64,000 nucleotides of DNA, taken from positions 1-64,000 of the forward strand of contig JAKVBF010000002.1 in the NCBI GenBank assembly GCA_022447555.1. Direction: 5' to 3'. The translations under genes and the position numbers were made by a program. Source of the stretch: Mariniblastus sp. (lineage in GTDB: Bacteria; Planctomycetota; Planctomycetia; Pirellulales; Pirellulaceae). The notes under the pieces were generated by a model, which worked only from the letters and a program-made list of their open reading frames with translations, ran no database searches and had not been told where the DNA came from. This document shows positions 1 to 8,668 of this stretch, one piece after another. Within the stretch, counting starts at the first letter, position 1, and each line of letters opens with the position of its first letter.

Positions 1-1062
1 CGAAAGACGGGCGAATTATATGCCAAGGCTGCGTACAAACAAGTCAACCGAATACTCAATGGCAGTCTTGCTGAAAACGAAAGCTTTGTTTGGGAGCTCT
101 ACAACCGTTTACAAGCCGGTAAGTCTGAATCACGCGATCAGACAAATAATTTGGGGCTTCAAGGGGATCCTATTTTCCGAAACGATCGAATCATTCTAAG
201 ACAGAATGGAGCCATCTTGAATTTCACCAGTGGCAGCACCACAAATCTGGTTGCGACGTTAGGCGAGAATTGGCTAGGCAGTAGTAGTGACTTGAAGCGA
301 CTGAGCCATATCCACCAATTAAATGGGCTTCGTTTTTATCATAGAAACCTTTCGGTTGACGATGCCAAAGCAGCGGCCAATCTAAAGCAGCTTCAATTCC
401 TGGCCATTCAGGGATGTGAATTGGTCGGATTTGAACTCCATGAAATTCCATTTCCAGAAACGATTCAGTCGCTTTACCTGGGACAGGCCCGTTTGGATGA
501 AACAACAATCAACATGTTGGCTAAATTGAAACTACAGGTCTTAGATCTAACCGAAGTGGAATTCAGTCCCGAAGCGGAAAACTCGCTCTCCACGCTCCAA
601 ACAGTTCGCGAGATGGGTTGGACACGGACCCCAATCAGCAGCCAAATGTTTGAACAAATGACCCAACTACCAGCCTTGAACACCCTCAACCTCTCAGTCA
701 GCAAGTTCGGGTACATAGATAAAATACAATTCTCAAAAAAACGCCCAGAAGTCAGATTTAATAATTTGCCGGTTGCTTTCCTAGGGGTCCAAGGGCCTCA
801 AACCATTAGCTCCTACCAACGCGATGCCGACTGTTTAATCGACCAAGTGGTGGCCGATTCTTCAGCCGCTAAAGCGGGTATTGAACCCGGAGATATCATT
901 CGGAAGGTTGACGGTCAGCCAATTGAGAAATTCGAAGAGCTGAGAATGTTCATCACGCAACATGACATTGGCGAGAGACTGGTACTGGATGTAGAGCGGG
1001 ACGGCAAGTTAATAAAAATTCCGGTAAAACTTGGGAGCATGGATCAAGCACAAGTCCGCTAA
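1..1062 (+). CDS. LRR-like protein with C-terminal PDZ domain (5' truncated)
   Basis: The reading frame is open from the first base of the window to the TAA at 1060-1062, so the true start lies upstream. The middle part has leucine-rich, repeat-like spacing (e.g. LKQLQFLAIQGCELVGF, LPALNTLNLSVSKFG), as in planctomycete LRR proteins. The last ~90 residues look like a PDZ domain: a FLGVQG strand, then AAKAGIEPGDIIRKVDG, then a closing beta segment ending KIPVKLG. PDZ domains of this kind bind peptide C-termini and are often found on exported proteases or scaffolds, but no protease domain is visible in the part present. The gene converges with the DUF420 gene on the other strand. The family is reasonably sure; the molecular role is unknown. 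Confidence 0.8.
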   Translation, partial: RKTGELYAKAAYKQVNRILNGSLAENESFVWELYNRLQAGKSESRDQTNNLGLQGDPIFRNDRIILRQNGAILNFTSGSTTNLVATLGENWLGSSSDLKRLSHIHQLNGLRFYHRNLSVDDAKAAANLKQLQFLAIQGCELVGFELHEIPFPETIQSLYLGQARLDETTINMLAKLKLQVLDLTEVEFSPEAENSLSTLQTVREMGWTRTPISSQMFEQMTQLPALNTLNLSVSKFGYIDKIQFSKKRPEVRFNNLPVAFLGVQGPQTISSYQRDADCLIDQVVADSSAAKAGIEPGDIIRKVDGQPIEKFEELRMFITQHDIGERLVLDVERDGKLIKIPVKLGSMDQAQVR

Positions 1063-1095
1063 GTCGAAACGCTAACCGACTGACTTCGAGAAAAT

Positions 1096-1124
1096 GAGGG
1101 AACCTAAAATGGTTGAAGACCCTC
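1096..1124 (+). terminator. possible weak hairpin between convergent genes
   Basis: GAGGG (1096-1100) can pair with CCCTC (1120-1124), and AACC with GGTT inside it, leaving a small loop and a right-hand bulge. It lies between two convergent stop codons. There is no clean U-run after it, so it may not be a functional intrinsic terminator. Confidence 0.25.
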
Positions 1125-1144
1125 TCTAATTGGACGAATTCGTC

Positions 1145-1729
1145 TTAGGCGACGAAGGCCAGATAATAAAATCCCCACCCAGTCACAGTCGTCAACAGCA
1201 TGAAAACGGAAGCGATCCAGCCCCACCGACGATGAAAACGGCTATATTCCCCGGGCTCCGCGACGTTGAAATTTCGCACCGCGCCATACAGGACAAATGC
1301 CCATACAAACGGCGTAGGAATGGCAAAAGCGAGATGAATCCAAAGCACTCGATCCACCCATCCGTTAGCGTAAAAAGGAGATTCCTCTGCCGCTACGCGC
1401 CAATCTGTAAAAAATCGTATGTCAATTTCAAATCCCACAATGGCGATGGCCAATAAGGAAGCCAATCCAATCTGGATGGTACGGTGCGCAAAATACAACC
1501 GTTTCTGCCGAACCAGATAAATACTGACCGCTAAAATCATCATCACGAACAACATCGCACAAACGACGATATCCAGCATCAAAGAACCGCGGGTGGGCAA
1601 AAAACCATGTGAACTCAACAATGGACTCACCGCCCAAGACCCTTCATTTTGAATTAAAAGTAACCCACTGTTGGCCATAAAACGCTGTTTCACATCAAAA
1701 TCAAAACGCCACGATCGCGTCTTGACCAC
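1145..1729 (-). CDS. DUF420 family membrane protein
   Basis: The protein is about 194 residues with four hydrophobic segments, at roughly residues 50-75, 85-105, 128-152 and 168-192. It has the layout of DUF420/YozB proteins: an N-terminal FMANSGLLLIQNEG stretch, a GSLMLDIVV first helix, and histidines before helices 2 and 3 (AHRTIQ, LWIHLAFA). DUF420 proteins are four-helix inner-membrane proteins, often linked to cytochrome oxidase or haem-copper respiratory genes, but no such genes are nearby and the function is not established. The longest frame starts with GTG at 1729. An ATG at 1678 is an alternative that would remove 17 residues; neither has a convincing SD. Confidence 0.8.
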   Translation of the reverse strand: MVKTRSWRFDFDVKQRFMANSGLLLIQNEGSWAVSPLLSSHGFLPTRGSLMLDIVVCAMLFVMMILAVSIYLVRQKRLYFAHRTIQIGLASLLAIAIVGFEIDIRFFTDWRVAAEESPFYANGWVDRVLWIHLAFAIPTPFVWAFVLYGAVRNFNVAEPGEYSRFHRRWGWIASVFMLLTTVTGWGFYYLAFVA

Positions 1730-1858
1730 TTTGCGAAAGACGCGTGAGCGATTAGTTTATTTGAAAAGAGTGCCAAACGCGATACAACTTTGTTCAAATA
1801 TGCTTTGTCCCGCCCGTCTTAATCTCGTCAGGGCGACGGAAGCAATCGACAACACTCA

Positions 1859-1942
1859 GGCCGAGTGGCGGAATTGGCAGACGCTCAGGATTTAAAATCC
1901 TGTGTCCGATAGGACGTGCGGGTTCGAGTCCCGCCTCGGCTA
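1859..1942 (+). tRNA. tRNA-Leu (anticodon UAA)
   Basis: The acceptor strand GGCCGAG (1859-1865) pairs with CTCGGCT (1935-1941), with one G-U pair. This is followed by TG, a D-arm containing GGAATTGGCAGA, and an anticodon stem CAGGA/TCCTG around loop TTTAAAA, giving anticodon TAA. A long class II variable arm (TGTCC-GATA-GGACG) follows, then the T-arm GCGGG-TTCGAGT-CCCGC. The long variable arm and A discriminator fit a leucine tRNA reading UUA. CCA is not encoded. Decayed polysaccharide genes lie about 1 kb downstream, but I see no repeat of the tRNA 3' end that would mark an att site. Confidence 0.96.
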
Positions 1943-2002
1943 TTTATCCCTAACGAGCTCTGGTCGTTCAACCGAGCCGGACGGAATTTTTTTCCCGCCC
2001 TC

Positions 2003-2626
2003 TCATTTCAGTTCCTGGATACGAACATTCCGATACCAAATCGGCTTTGCCTCATCCTGGAAACTGATGTAGCCACTGGCGGGGCGGTCCTGCAAACCCG
2101 TTTGGCTCAAGTCCAGGTCTTGGATCTTCTCACCATTGAGAACCACCACTAAGTGATCCCCCCGCAGGGTGATGGTATATCGGTTCCATTGTCCAGCCGG
2201 TTTGACAACCATCTTGGACGGCGCCGAGGTCCGGATAACGCCGCCACAGTCATGATGCCCAAATTTCTTCTTACCATGGGTATCGAGGATTTGAACTTCG
2301 AAACCACTCGTTACGTGATTTTTTAAATCGCCAACGCGCATGAACACACCGGAATTCCCTTTCTTGTTAAACTTAAATTCCAGATCGAGCACAAAATCCG
2401 AATATTTCCGAACGGTCGTCAGGTAGTCCTGATAGCGTTGCCACCCGGTCTCACCCTCCCGTGGCTTCAGCGTTACGACGTTTCCCTCCTCGACCACCCA
2501 ATTTCCTTCGGTCTGCCAGCCTGACAGATCCTTGCCGTTAAACATCGGCTTGAACTCCGCCTGTTGATTCTCAGGCCCGGCTGCCGCCAACAGAACGGCC
2601 GTGACAATTCCGATCATCTTATTCAT
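2003..2626 (-). CDS. exported DUF1080 (3-keto-disaccharide hydrolase-like) protein
   Basis: A single DUF1080 domain covers most of the protein. It opens with the typical FKPMFNGKDLSGWQ motif and continues through KKGNSGVFMRV, SGFEVQILDTHG and a final YISFQDEAKPIWYRNVRI strand. This concanavalin-like fold is hugely expanded in planctomycetes, and some members hydrolyse 3-keto-glycosides. I chose the ATG at 2626 because it gives a short basic N-terminus followed by a hydrophobic signal segment (MIGIVTAVLLAAAG). A longer frame from 2665 adds 13 residues without a signal. The protein is probably periplasmic or extracellular and acts on sugars; the substrate is unknown. It is one of three DUF1080 genes in the window. 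Confidence 0.9.
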   Translation of the reverse strand: MNKMIGIVTAVLLAAAGPENQQAEFKPMFNGKDLSGWQTEGNWVVEEGNVVTLKPREGETGWQRYQDYLTTVRKYSDFVLDLEFKFNKKGNSGVFMRVGDLKNHVTSGFEVQILDTHGKKKFGHHDCGGVIRTSAPSKMVVKPAGQWNRYTITLRGDHLVVVLNGEKIQDLDLSQTGLQDRPASGYISFQDEAKPIWYRNVRIQELK

Positions 2627-2996
2627 GACAAGCTCGCGTTGAATGCTTACCGTTGTACTGCCCATCTGGCAAATCTACCTGAACACCTCACGTAACAGTA
2701 CCCGTTTTCCACAGGTCGTCAACCGAATACGATGTTCGGCATGATCCGCTGGAAGATTCTTGCCCCTCGCCAAGTAACAGGGCCTCAACGAGCCGCCTTT
2801 CTGCTTAATGCCTGACTGCTGAAATGGGAACAAGCCCACAGGCGACGCGACAAAACTCATGGCTATTTTTTTCAGCATTGACTTGTCCAGAAGTGTGCGA
2901 CGCATCTTGTTTTGCATGTCCAACTAGCTCGAGTCCAGATAGACGTAAAAAACGCTCGTTCCGGACTAAACCAATATGCCAAATATCACACCAAGC
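2627..2996. other. intergenic stretch without a recognisable gene
   Basis: An 82-codon frame on the minus strand (2675-2923) has no recognisable domain, an unlikely composition and no SD, and I do not call it. The stretch separates the DUF1080 gene from the carbamoyltransferase relic and may be further decayed coding DNA. Confidence 0.4.
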
Positions 2997-3340
2997 ATGA
3001 ACATGCTAGGAATCAAGGCCTTTCATGGTGTCGCTTCCGCCGCCATTGTGGTAGACCGTGAGCTGATCGCCGCCGTGAAAAAAGGGAGGTTTAACCGGAT
3101 CAAGCATCAGGCGGGCTTCCAGGCCGAGGCGATCCGCTACTACCTTGAAGCAGCCAATTTGACCCCGATCAAATCGTCTAAGCTGCCGTTAGTTTTAAAG
3201 CGAAGTCAAATGTGAGTCGCAAAGCGCTTTTTGCCATTAGGAACCGCTCTTCCTTGCGCATCATCATGGACCGTTTGTCGAGGCAGAGTAAATCTCTTTC
3301 CATCGCCCAGCAATTTGCCGGGCGTGTCGCTATCCGCTGA
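2976..3340 (+). pseudogene. carbamoyltransferase (NodU/CmcH family) N-terminal remnant
   Basis: Residues from ATG 2997 read MNMLGIKAFHGVASAA, then RFNRIKHQAGF, then AIRYYLEAANLTP. This is the N-terminus of NodU/CmcH-type O-carbamoyltransferases, normally MNILGI...HDxSAA..., EERFxRxKH and AGFPxxAIxYCLE. The intact frame stops being family-like at a run of Cs near 3163-3166. Reading on in the shifted frame gives PDQIV, a TAA (3179-3181), then SRKALFAIRNRSSL and IIMDRLSRQSK, which match the next part of the family, up to a TGA at 3338-3340. So there is one frameshift and at least one nonsense codon, and only about 115 of the usual ~580 residues remain. Active-site-region residues are also altered (HD to HG, EER to KGR). 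The intact enzyme would carbamoylate a sugar or polyketide. Confidence 0.72.
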
Positions 3341-3490
3341 GGAAAGAAGGCTTTGACTCTCCCCTTTACTCAAAAGGTGTAAGCTGCCCACGATGCCATG
3401 CAAAAAAGCCTCTTAAAAAAGACCCGATTTACACAAACACAAACCAAATTGATCTTTCATGGGCAATGGGCGAAGAGCGCCTTAACTAAA

Positions 3491-4054
3491 TTAATTAATG
3501 GTTCGTTCCTTTAAATCATGGGCTGGATTTCCGACATAAATTCTGCCCCCCTCAAGATCCTTATATGCACATGACCGAGCACCTAAAACTGCGAGATCCC
3601 CGACCGTGACCCCAGGACCAACAAATGCGTCAGCCCCAATCCATACGTCCTCACCAATTGTTATTGGCAAACGTATCAGCCTAAAGGTCGGATCAGAATA
3701 GTCATGTGTACCAGCGCAAAGATGTGCGTATTGACTGATTACTGCTCGAGCTCCGATATGGACCGGCCCTAAACTATAAATGATTGCATGGTCTCCAATC
3801 GTGGCCCCTTCCTCGATATGTACCATCCAAGGGACCTCAATATTTACTGAAGGCCTTATTGACACATTAGAGCCAACCTTTGCACCAAACACCCGGAGTA
3901 TCAAGCGGCGGATTCCGTACCAATTATGAAAGGTGAAACGGAAGATTGTTTTACCAATCAACATCCAAAGGGCACGACCAACCTTTTCACGAAAAGACCA
4001 AGGGCTAGCCTCAGGCCGTATCTGGCGTCGAGTTTCAGTATTTGAATCATCCAC
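3491..4054 (-). CDS. WcaF-like hexapeptide acyltransferase (putative polysaccharide O-acetyltransferase)
   Basis: This 187-residue left-handed beta-helix protein carries hexapeptide repeats (VHIEEGATIGDHAIIYSLG, TIGEDVWIGADAFVGPGV). It has the presumed catalytic histidine in CAGTHDY and the family-typical ending YVGNPAHDLKER. The N-terminal WSFREKVGRALWMLIGKTI segment is typical of WcaF-type colanic-acid acetyltransferases. These transfer acetyl from acetyl-CoA to sugar hydroxyls of exopolysaccharides. The start is GTG at 4054. No glycosyltransferase or export genes remain beside it, only the carbamoyltransferase relic, so it may be the surviving part of a former surface-polysaccharide locus. 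The fold is sure; the acceptor is not. Confidence 0.88.
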   Translation of the reverse strand: MDDSNTETRRQIRPEASPWSFREKVGRALWMLIGKTIFRFTFHNWYGIRRLILRVFGAKVGSNVSIRPSVNIEVPWMVHIEEGATIGDHAIIYSLGPVHIGARAVISQYAHLCAGTHDYSDPTFRLIRLPITIGEDVWIGADAFVGPGVTVGDLAVLGARSCAYKDLEGGRIYVGNPAHDLKERTIN

Positions 4055-4384
4055 GTTAATACTCTAGGCTTCTAAGTAAGGCTTGATAGTGATCCTATGC
4101 GAAGTTTATCTATCATACATCTCTCCGAGCTATGGTACATGCCCAACCCACGTTAGACACCTTGCAGGAACCTAAATAAACTTTTTGATTGAAGACATGC
4201 GGGCAAAGGAATGGATTCAAAAAATCACTCCCGCCCAAGACTTTTTGGACCCGGCCTTCCGCCAATCGCCGACATCGGTGAATGCTACGATTACCAAATT
4301 ATTCCGGTACAGATCAATTGCTAATTTCAAGAATTCCAAATCCCCCTGGAACCGCAGTTGATTCCAAAGTGAAACCCCTTGCAT
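4055..4384. other. intergenic stretch, no feature seen
   Basis: This holds the upstream region of the acetyltransferase and the downstream region of the porin. Short frames on the plus strand here have no recognisable domain. No strong terminator or promoter was found. Confidence 0.4.
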
Positions 4385-5734
4385 TTAAAATTCCCAAAGC
4401 ATGTCGCAAGCCATCAACCATTGTTTGGCCGATGTGTAATCATCAAACGACAACGGCAGCGTCGAATTGGAATCTCTCGACTGCCAATCATATCTCAGTT
4501 CCGGCCGGAACCTCAAATGATTGCGAGGCTTCCAGTTAAGCCCCATGGTGATATTGTAATAATTACCTGACGCGGCAAGTGGATCAGAAATGACACCGCT
4601 CAGCGGACCACCGGCATTCTGCAACCACTCAACCCTCACTGCAGATCTCCACTGACTATTAATTTGATAAATCAGGTAATTAGCGAGCGTGTAAAACTCG
4701 TAATCGTCTTGAGGATTCCCCATGCGGGAACGGCTGTTCATCAAATCGTGCTCCATCACGTAATGCCATCGATCGGCCAACTGACGGTCAAATATAAGAG
4801 AGTAATAAAAAACAAGGGCGTCCTCATTCGTGACTGCCGTTCTTTGTTTCCCACTTTGGAAATCAAATTGTAATTGCGTTTTTTTATCGGTCGACGTCCA
4901 AATCACACTGCCTGCGTAACTGACCGAATGATTGATATTATTTAACGTGCCCCAACCCAGGTTTGGACCAAAACTAATATTGATATGATCAGTTAACGGA
5001 TACTCTGCTAGAAAACCGGTCAGCGTTCCCGGCTGGATATTGTCCATCAAAAGATGAGAATAAAAAAAGTTCGAGGGGGCGTACCCCGTTTCGTTTCCAA
5101 TCGGAGTTAGGAACGTACCAATCTTAATACTCGCCCCGCGACCAAACGGGAAAAAAAGATTCAGGTAGGCTTGCCGAAAGGCGAGTGTCATATCCCCATT
5201 GGGTACGAGTTTTTCATCGAGGCCTTGAGTCAACATGAATCGAGCATCTGTTCCATAAACCGTATCCAATCGTCCGCCCAGTTGAATCGACTGTCGATCC
5301 GTGTCCACGGTTCTTTCGGTAACCAGATAAATTGCATTCAGCTGATAATCATTAGACCGGTAGTTCGTGTGCACCAAACCATTGGTACGGTTGCGCGGGG
5401 CTGCTGGATTCCACGTAAATCCCTGATCGACGTATCCGTAGACTTGGCAACGAGGACCACTCCATTCAGAAATCTTCTGAAACGTCCTGGCGATTGGATG
5501 ATCGGCTTGAAGATTAGCAGCCGAACCGTCAATGGCACCATGGTTAACCCGCCGCATTGGCATTCCATCGGCGATACCAGCTGCCAAGTTTCCTGAAATG
5601 CCGGACCTTGTAGCGCGAATCTTTTCCACAGGTTTATCAGAGGTCTGAGCGGCGCTCTCAGTAACGAACCACAAGGTCACGATCACACAGAACATCAAAA
5701 AAAAATGATCAAGTCTCAAATTCACGCAAATCAT
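4385..5734 (-). CDS. outer-membrane beta-barrel porin (BBP2/OmpL-like)
   Basis: About 449 residues from ATG 5734, which gives a signal peptide (hydrophobic LFCVIVTLWFV-type core ending near SAAQ). A longer frame to 5791 adds 19 residues ahead of the signal. The mature protein is made of alternating aromatic/hydrophobic strands and begins with CQVYGYVDQGFTWNP, followed by NDYQLNAIYLVTERTVD, IKIGTFLTPIGNETG and YSHLLMD. This pattern is characteristic of the putative beta-barrel porin-2 family found in planctomycetes. It ends in aromatic Phe, as expected for a BAM substrate. Its likely role is an outer-membrane channel; the substrate is unknown. A striking inverted repeat sits about 90 bases upstream (5821-5847). 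Confidence 0.87.
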   Translation of the reverse strand: MICVNLRLDHFFLMFCVIVTLWFVTESAAQTSDKPVEKIRATRSGISGNLAAGIADGMPMRRVNHGAIDGSAANLQADHPIARTFQKISEWSGPRCQVYGYVDQGFTWNPAAPRNRTNGLVHTNYRSNDYQLNAIYLVTERTVDTDRQSIQLGGRLDTVYGTDARFMLTQGLDEKLVPNGDMTLAFRQAYLNLFFPFGRGASIKIGTFLTPIGNETGYAPSNFFYSHLLMDNIQPGTLTGFLAEYPLTDHINISFGPNLGWGTLNNINHSVSYAGSVIWTSTDKKTQLQFDFQSGKQRTAVTNEDALVFYYSLIFDRQLADRWHYVMEHDLMNSRSRMGNPQDDYEFYTLANYLIYQINSQWRSAVRVEWLQNAGGPLSGVISDPLAASGNYYNITMGLNWKPRNHLRFRPELRYDWQSRDSNSTLPLSFDDYTSAKQWLMACDMLWEF

Positions 5735-5820
5735 TTTGCAAGCCCGCGGTTTATCAACGATTGTGAAAACCCATACTCTGAGTCGAGGCAAAGAGTCACA
5801 GTTTTCACCAATTTTGTCCA

Positions 5821-5847
5821 GCCTAAATTGAACGCGCTCAATTTAGC
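5821..5847 (-). promoter_or_regulatory. inverted repeat upstream of the porin gene
   Basis: The arms CTAAATTGA and TCAATTTAG are perfect 9-base inverted copies separated by ACGCGC, and GCCTAAAT occurs again directly at the right edge. The site lies 87-113 bases upstream of the porin ATG, where a dimeric regulator could bind. It could instead be a transcript hairpin, but no U-run follows it. Confidence 0.4.
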
Positions 5848-6208
5848 CTAAATGGGCGATCCCAAGGCAAACTCCACCGGCTCCTGTTCTCAGCTTGACC
5901 GATGTCGCGCCGGGTGAGCGCCCCTTTTTAACCCCCACAGACAAATCCGAGTTCCAAGCGCCGCTCAAAACGACAACTGACGATCGATTGAGTACACAAC
6001 CAAGGCTGATTCACTCCGGGCACTCGCATTTCCACCGTCACCATCAAGAAGGTTACGAACTGCTCAAGGAGCTTCAAATTCCCGCTCTTTACCAAGACAT
6101 CCCCATCGAAAACATCATTGGAATATCGGCTGACTGCCTCAATTGCTACCTTTCTTGTTAGAGACCGACAGGGAATGACGGTCTTCCAAATCTCGCCAAC
6201 ATCATTGT
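5848..6208. other. intergenic stretch, no convincing gene
   Basis: Two overlapping frames on opposite strands (88 codons plus, 94 codons minus) shadow each other. Neither has a domain, signal peptide or SD, so I leave both out. Confidence 0.4.
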
Positions 6209-7105
6209 TCAATCTGGAGAGGGAGAGGTCGCTTCGGGTAACAGCAACAGGGAACCCGCCAAAAAACCCAGAGCGCCCAGCAATGTGAACACCATGGATA
6301 GGTTAGCCACCCAGGCATCCATCGGGAACGGCAGGACGATCGCGAACAGAGATGCTACAAGAAATGCAAAGCAACCAATCAGGTTAAAAAACACGACCCA
6401 CCAAGAAAGATTGTGAGGTTCCAAACCCCAACGTTTGTGACACGTTTCCGCGAACGCCGCATGCCCTGACAAAAGAAACAAAATCGATCCGATGAAATTC
6501 GGAAGCCAGATTAAAACGTCCTGCTGAAGCCAATTTAGCGATGGAAACATCGCATCGAACGTATTGATGTTGAACCACAGCGTTCCCGCGAATTGCAACA
6601 TGCTACTCAACCAACCAATGTCCTTTGGACGCCAACCAAAAAACCGTCTGCGTTGCTCCGAGGGTGGATCAACATGAAGAATGTCGACCGCATTGGCAGC
6701 TTGAAATAGTTGCAAATAGGCTGCACCCGTAAAAAACAGAGAGCCCGTAAAAAACATCAACATAATGTTTCGAGGCGCAAAATTGAAAATATGAATGGAA
6801 ATAACGAGCAGGCTCAAAACACTCGCCAACGCAAATAGAAAGGAACCTATCGTGAATCCGATCCCGATCCACCAATTCATTTTCCAGGGCATCCAAAGTA
6901 GCGACAATGCTCGAAAGGGAGCCACGATCGTCTGATTGTCAATCGACACTTGCAAATGTTTGCGGTGATGGCGTGAACTCCACAGTGTACGTTTCTTATC
7001 GGACGCCTCGAATATTCGCTTGGTGATGAACGGCCAAGGACCGATTTCCTCAATGCAGCGAGGTTTTGAATCCCCGGATTTCAATGCATCAGCGGTTTCC
7101 TTCAT
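6209..7105 (-). CDS. polytopic membrane protein, YrhK-domain-like
   Basis: 298 residues from an ATG at 7105. After a ~60-residue soluble N-terminus containing WPFITKRIF, there are six hydrophobic segments with repeated glycine-serine-leucine patterns: FTGSLFFTGAAYLQLFQAAN, FAGTLWFNINTF, NFIGSILFLLSGHAAF and LLGALGFLAGSLLLLPE. The GSxLF motifs and the paired LQFAGTLWFN / IGSILFL elements resemble YrhK-like membrane domains. Function is not known; it is presumably in the inner membrane. It is transcribed alone, away from the following DUF1080 gene. Assignment to YrhK is from motif likeness only. Confidence 0.72.
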   Translation of the reverse strand: MKETADALKSGDSKPRCIEEIGPWPFITKRIFEASDKKRTLWSSRHHRKHLQVSIDNQTIVAPFRALSLLWMPWKMNWWIGIGFTIGSFLFALASVLSLLVISIHIFNFAPRNIMLMFFTGSLFFTGAAYLQLFQAANAVDILHVDPPSEQRRRFFGWRPKDIGWLSSMLQFAGTLWFNINTFDAMFPSLNWLQQDVLIWLPNFIGSILFLLSGHAAFAETCHKRWGLEPHNLSWWVVFFNLIGCFAFLVASLFAIVLPFPMDAWVANLSMVFTLLGALGFLAGSLLLLPEATSPSPD

Positions 7106-7549
7106 TTTGCGTCCACCAGCTAAGTATCAACTCATTCCCAAAAGCTTCATCAAGCCCAACACTCTAAATGGGGTGTCTGAAGCCCGACACCCACAAACAC
7201 GCCCTAGCAATACACCGGAAACTGCCAATGGCCAAGGCGATCACTTCCATCTAAGTAGTAATCGTCGGATATTAACGGTTTTCGTTATAAAACATCGCGT
7301 GCCTCGGGCAAGTCGACCGAGAAAATTACATCATTGGTCGATGGCCAAACGATAAACATCGACCGCCAGTCCCAATGGTAATACCCACCGCTTACTTTTT
7401 AAAATCCAATCCATAAAAGACTGCTCGCCCAAAAGGGCTAAGGCTTCGCACGGGCAGCAGACACCTCCCCTTCTAACGGAAGAAGGGTAATAATACAGAC
7501 ACCTCGGAATTCCCCCAAGATCATCATTGCAACCTACAGGAGATCTCCC
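7106..7549. other. intergenic stretch between divergent genes
   Basis: About 440 bases containing the promoter regions of two divergent genes. A 111-codon plus-strand frame overlaps the start of the membrane-protein gene and is a shadow. An AGGAG at 7538-7542 is the SD for the downstream GTG start. No RNA gene or repeat is seen. Confidence 0.45.
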
Positions 7550-8236
7550 GTGACACTATGCATCCTTTTTTTACTCGCGCTCACTACCGATGTTGAACCA
7601 TCTCAAGACAAAACCATTTCGCTGTTTAACGGAAAAGATTTAGCGGGCTGGCACGTCGATGTTCCGAAGGCAGATAACCAAACTGACCTGAAAGAGACGT
7701 TCATCGTCCGCAACGGAAACCTTGTAAGTCTCGGCAGCCCGAAAGGTCACTTGATCACCGATGCCAAACATCAAAACTATCGACTAAATATCGAATATCG
7801 ATTTGCGGGGACGCCGGGCAATTGCGGGATTCTGGTTCACAGTTCCAAACCTCGCGCGCTATACAAAATGTTTCCGCAGTCGATCGAAGTCCAAATGAAT
7901 CACAAACATGCTGGTGATTTCTGGTGTATCGTGGAAGACATTGCCGTTCCCGATATGGTGGCAAGGCGAGGACCAAAAGAAAATTGGGGAATCACTGAAG
8001 GCAAGGCACGCAGGATTCTAAACCTGACTGATGACTCTGAAAAAGCAGTCGGCGAGTGGAACCAAATGGTCATCGAATGCATCGGTGATGAGGTCAAAGT
8101 TTGGGTCAACGGAGACTTAGTCAATCACGGCAATCAATGCACTGCCACCAGTGGGCAAATTGCCTTACAGGCTGAAGGTTCGGAAGTTGAAATTCGTAAA
8201 TTCACCCTAACGCCGATCACAAAACTCACAGACTAA
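7550..8236 (+). CDS. exported DUF1080 (3-keto-disaccharide hydrolase-like) protein
   Basis: 228 residues. The GTG start at 7550 is fixed by an AGGAG SD seven bases upstream and by the short hydrophobic leader that follows (TLCILFLLALTTDV). The single DUF1080 domain starts ISLFNGKDLAGWHV, has a central PGNCGILVHSS, an IEVQMNHKHAGDFW strand and ends SEVEIRKFTLTPI. It is the larger type that retains GDFWCIVEDI, typical of planctomycete copies linked to sugar or glycoside breakdown. Exported, probably a periplasmic glycan-active protein. The neighbours give no substrate clue. Confidence 0.9.
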   Translation: MTLCILFLLALTTDVEPSQDKTISLFNGKDLAGWHVDVPKADNQTDLKETFIVRNGNLVSLGSPKGHLITDAKHQNYRLNIEYRFAGTPGNCGILVHSSKPRALYKMFPQSIEVQMNHKHAGDFWCIVEDIAVPDMVARRGPKENWGITEGKARRILNLTDDSEKAVGEWNQMVIECIGDEVKVWVNGDLVNHGNQCTATSGQIALQAEGSEVEIRKFTLTPITKLTD

Positions 8237-8477
8237 TCGGTCGACCCTCTAACTCGGTAGACAGCTTATTGACACGAGTCAATCATTGATATCTTTAGCC
8301 TGTTTAACGCTGGTTTGGGGGACCAATCCAGCCCTACCACCGCATGACTTGGGCTTTTACGCTGCAAAAACGGGAAACGATCACCAGACGAGAAGTCGAT
8401 AAACAACTCGCTTCACTTTGGCACGGGCGCGGGCCGCCGTCGGCCAAAAGATCGGTGCGACTCCCGATTGACTGGCA

Positions 8478-8666
8478 TTAAGATAAAATGCCTTTAATGA
8501 CGTGGGCCTCTTCTCCCACCCCCGTCAATCGCTGATCCAGAACTTGGTATTTGAACGTCAATTTTTTATGATCGATGTCCAACTGATGCAGAATGGTCGC
8601 ATTCAAATCACGAATGTGCGTCTGGTTTTCCGTAATATTGTAGCTATGATCATCGGTCGCTCTCAC
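8478..8666 (-). pseudogene. 3' remnant of a DUF1501 gene
   Basis: The 62 codons match only the C-terminal end of DUF1501 proteins: [13 protein letters not shown], then [20 protein letters not shown], then a degraded [17 protein letters not shown]. The family usually ends with TDxxGY, HDLxATILHLLGxDH, FRLTxVxGxVVxxIL. The ~400 upstream residues are missing, because the fragment begins within six bases of the end of the efflux pump gene. The C-terminal motif GRDFRLT has become LDQRLT. It is therefore a truncated, probably non-functional relic left by a rearrangement. Between 8237 and 8477 there is only a 46-codon unrecognised plus-strand frame and a small GGCATT/AATGCC hairpin. Confidence 0.72.
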
Positions 8667-8668
8667 CT

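Noticed and set aside
1859-4054. Integrated island bounded by the tRNA-Leu
   Set aside because: Decayed polysaccharide genes lie downstream of the tRNA, but I found no integrase and no direct repeat of the tRNA 3' end.
5895-6212. Two overlapping ORFs on opposite strands
   Set aside because: They shadow each other, have no SD or domain, and sit in an intergenic region.
8344-8484. 46-codon plus-strand frame
   Set aside because: No SD or recognised family; probably intergenic sequence beside the DUF1501 relic.
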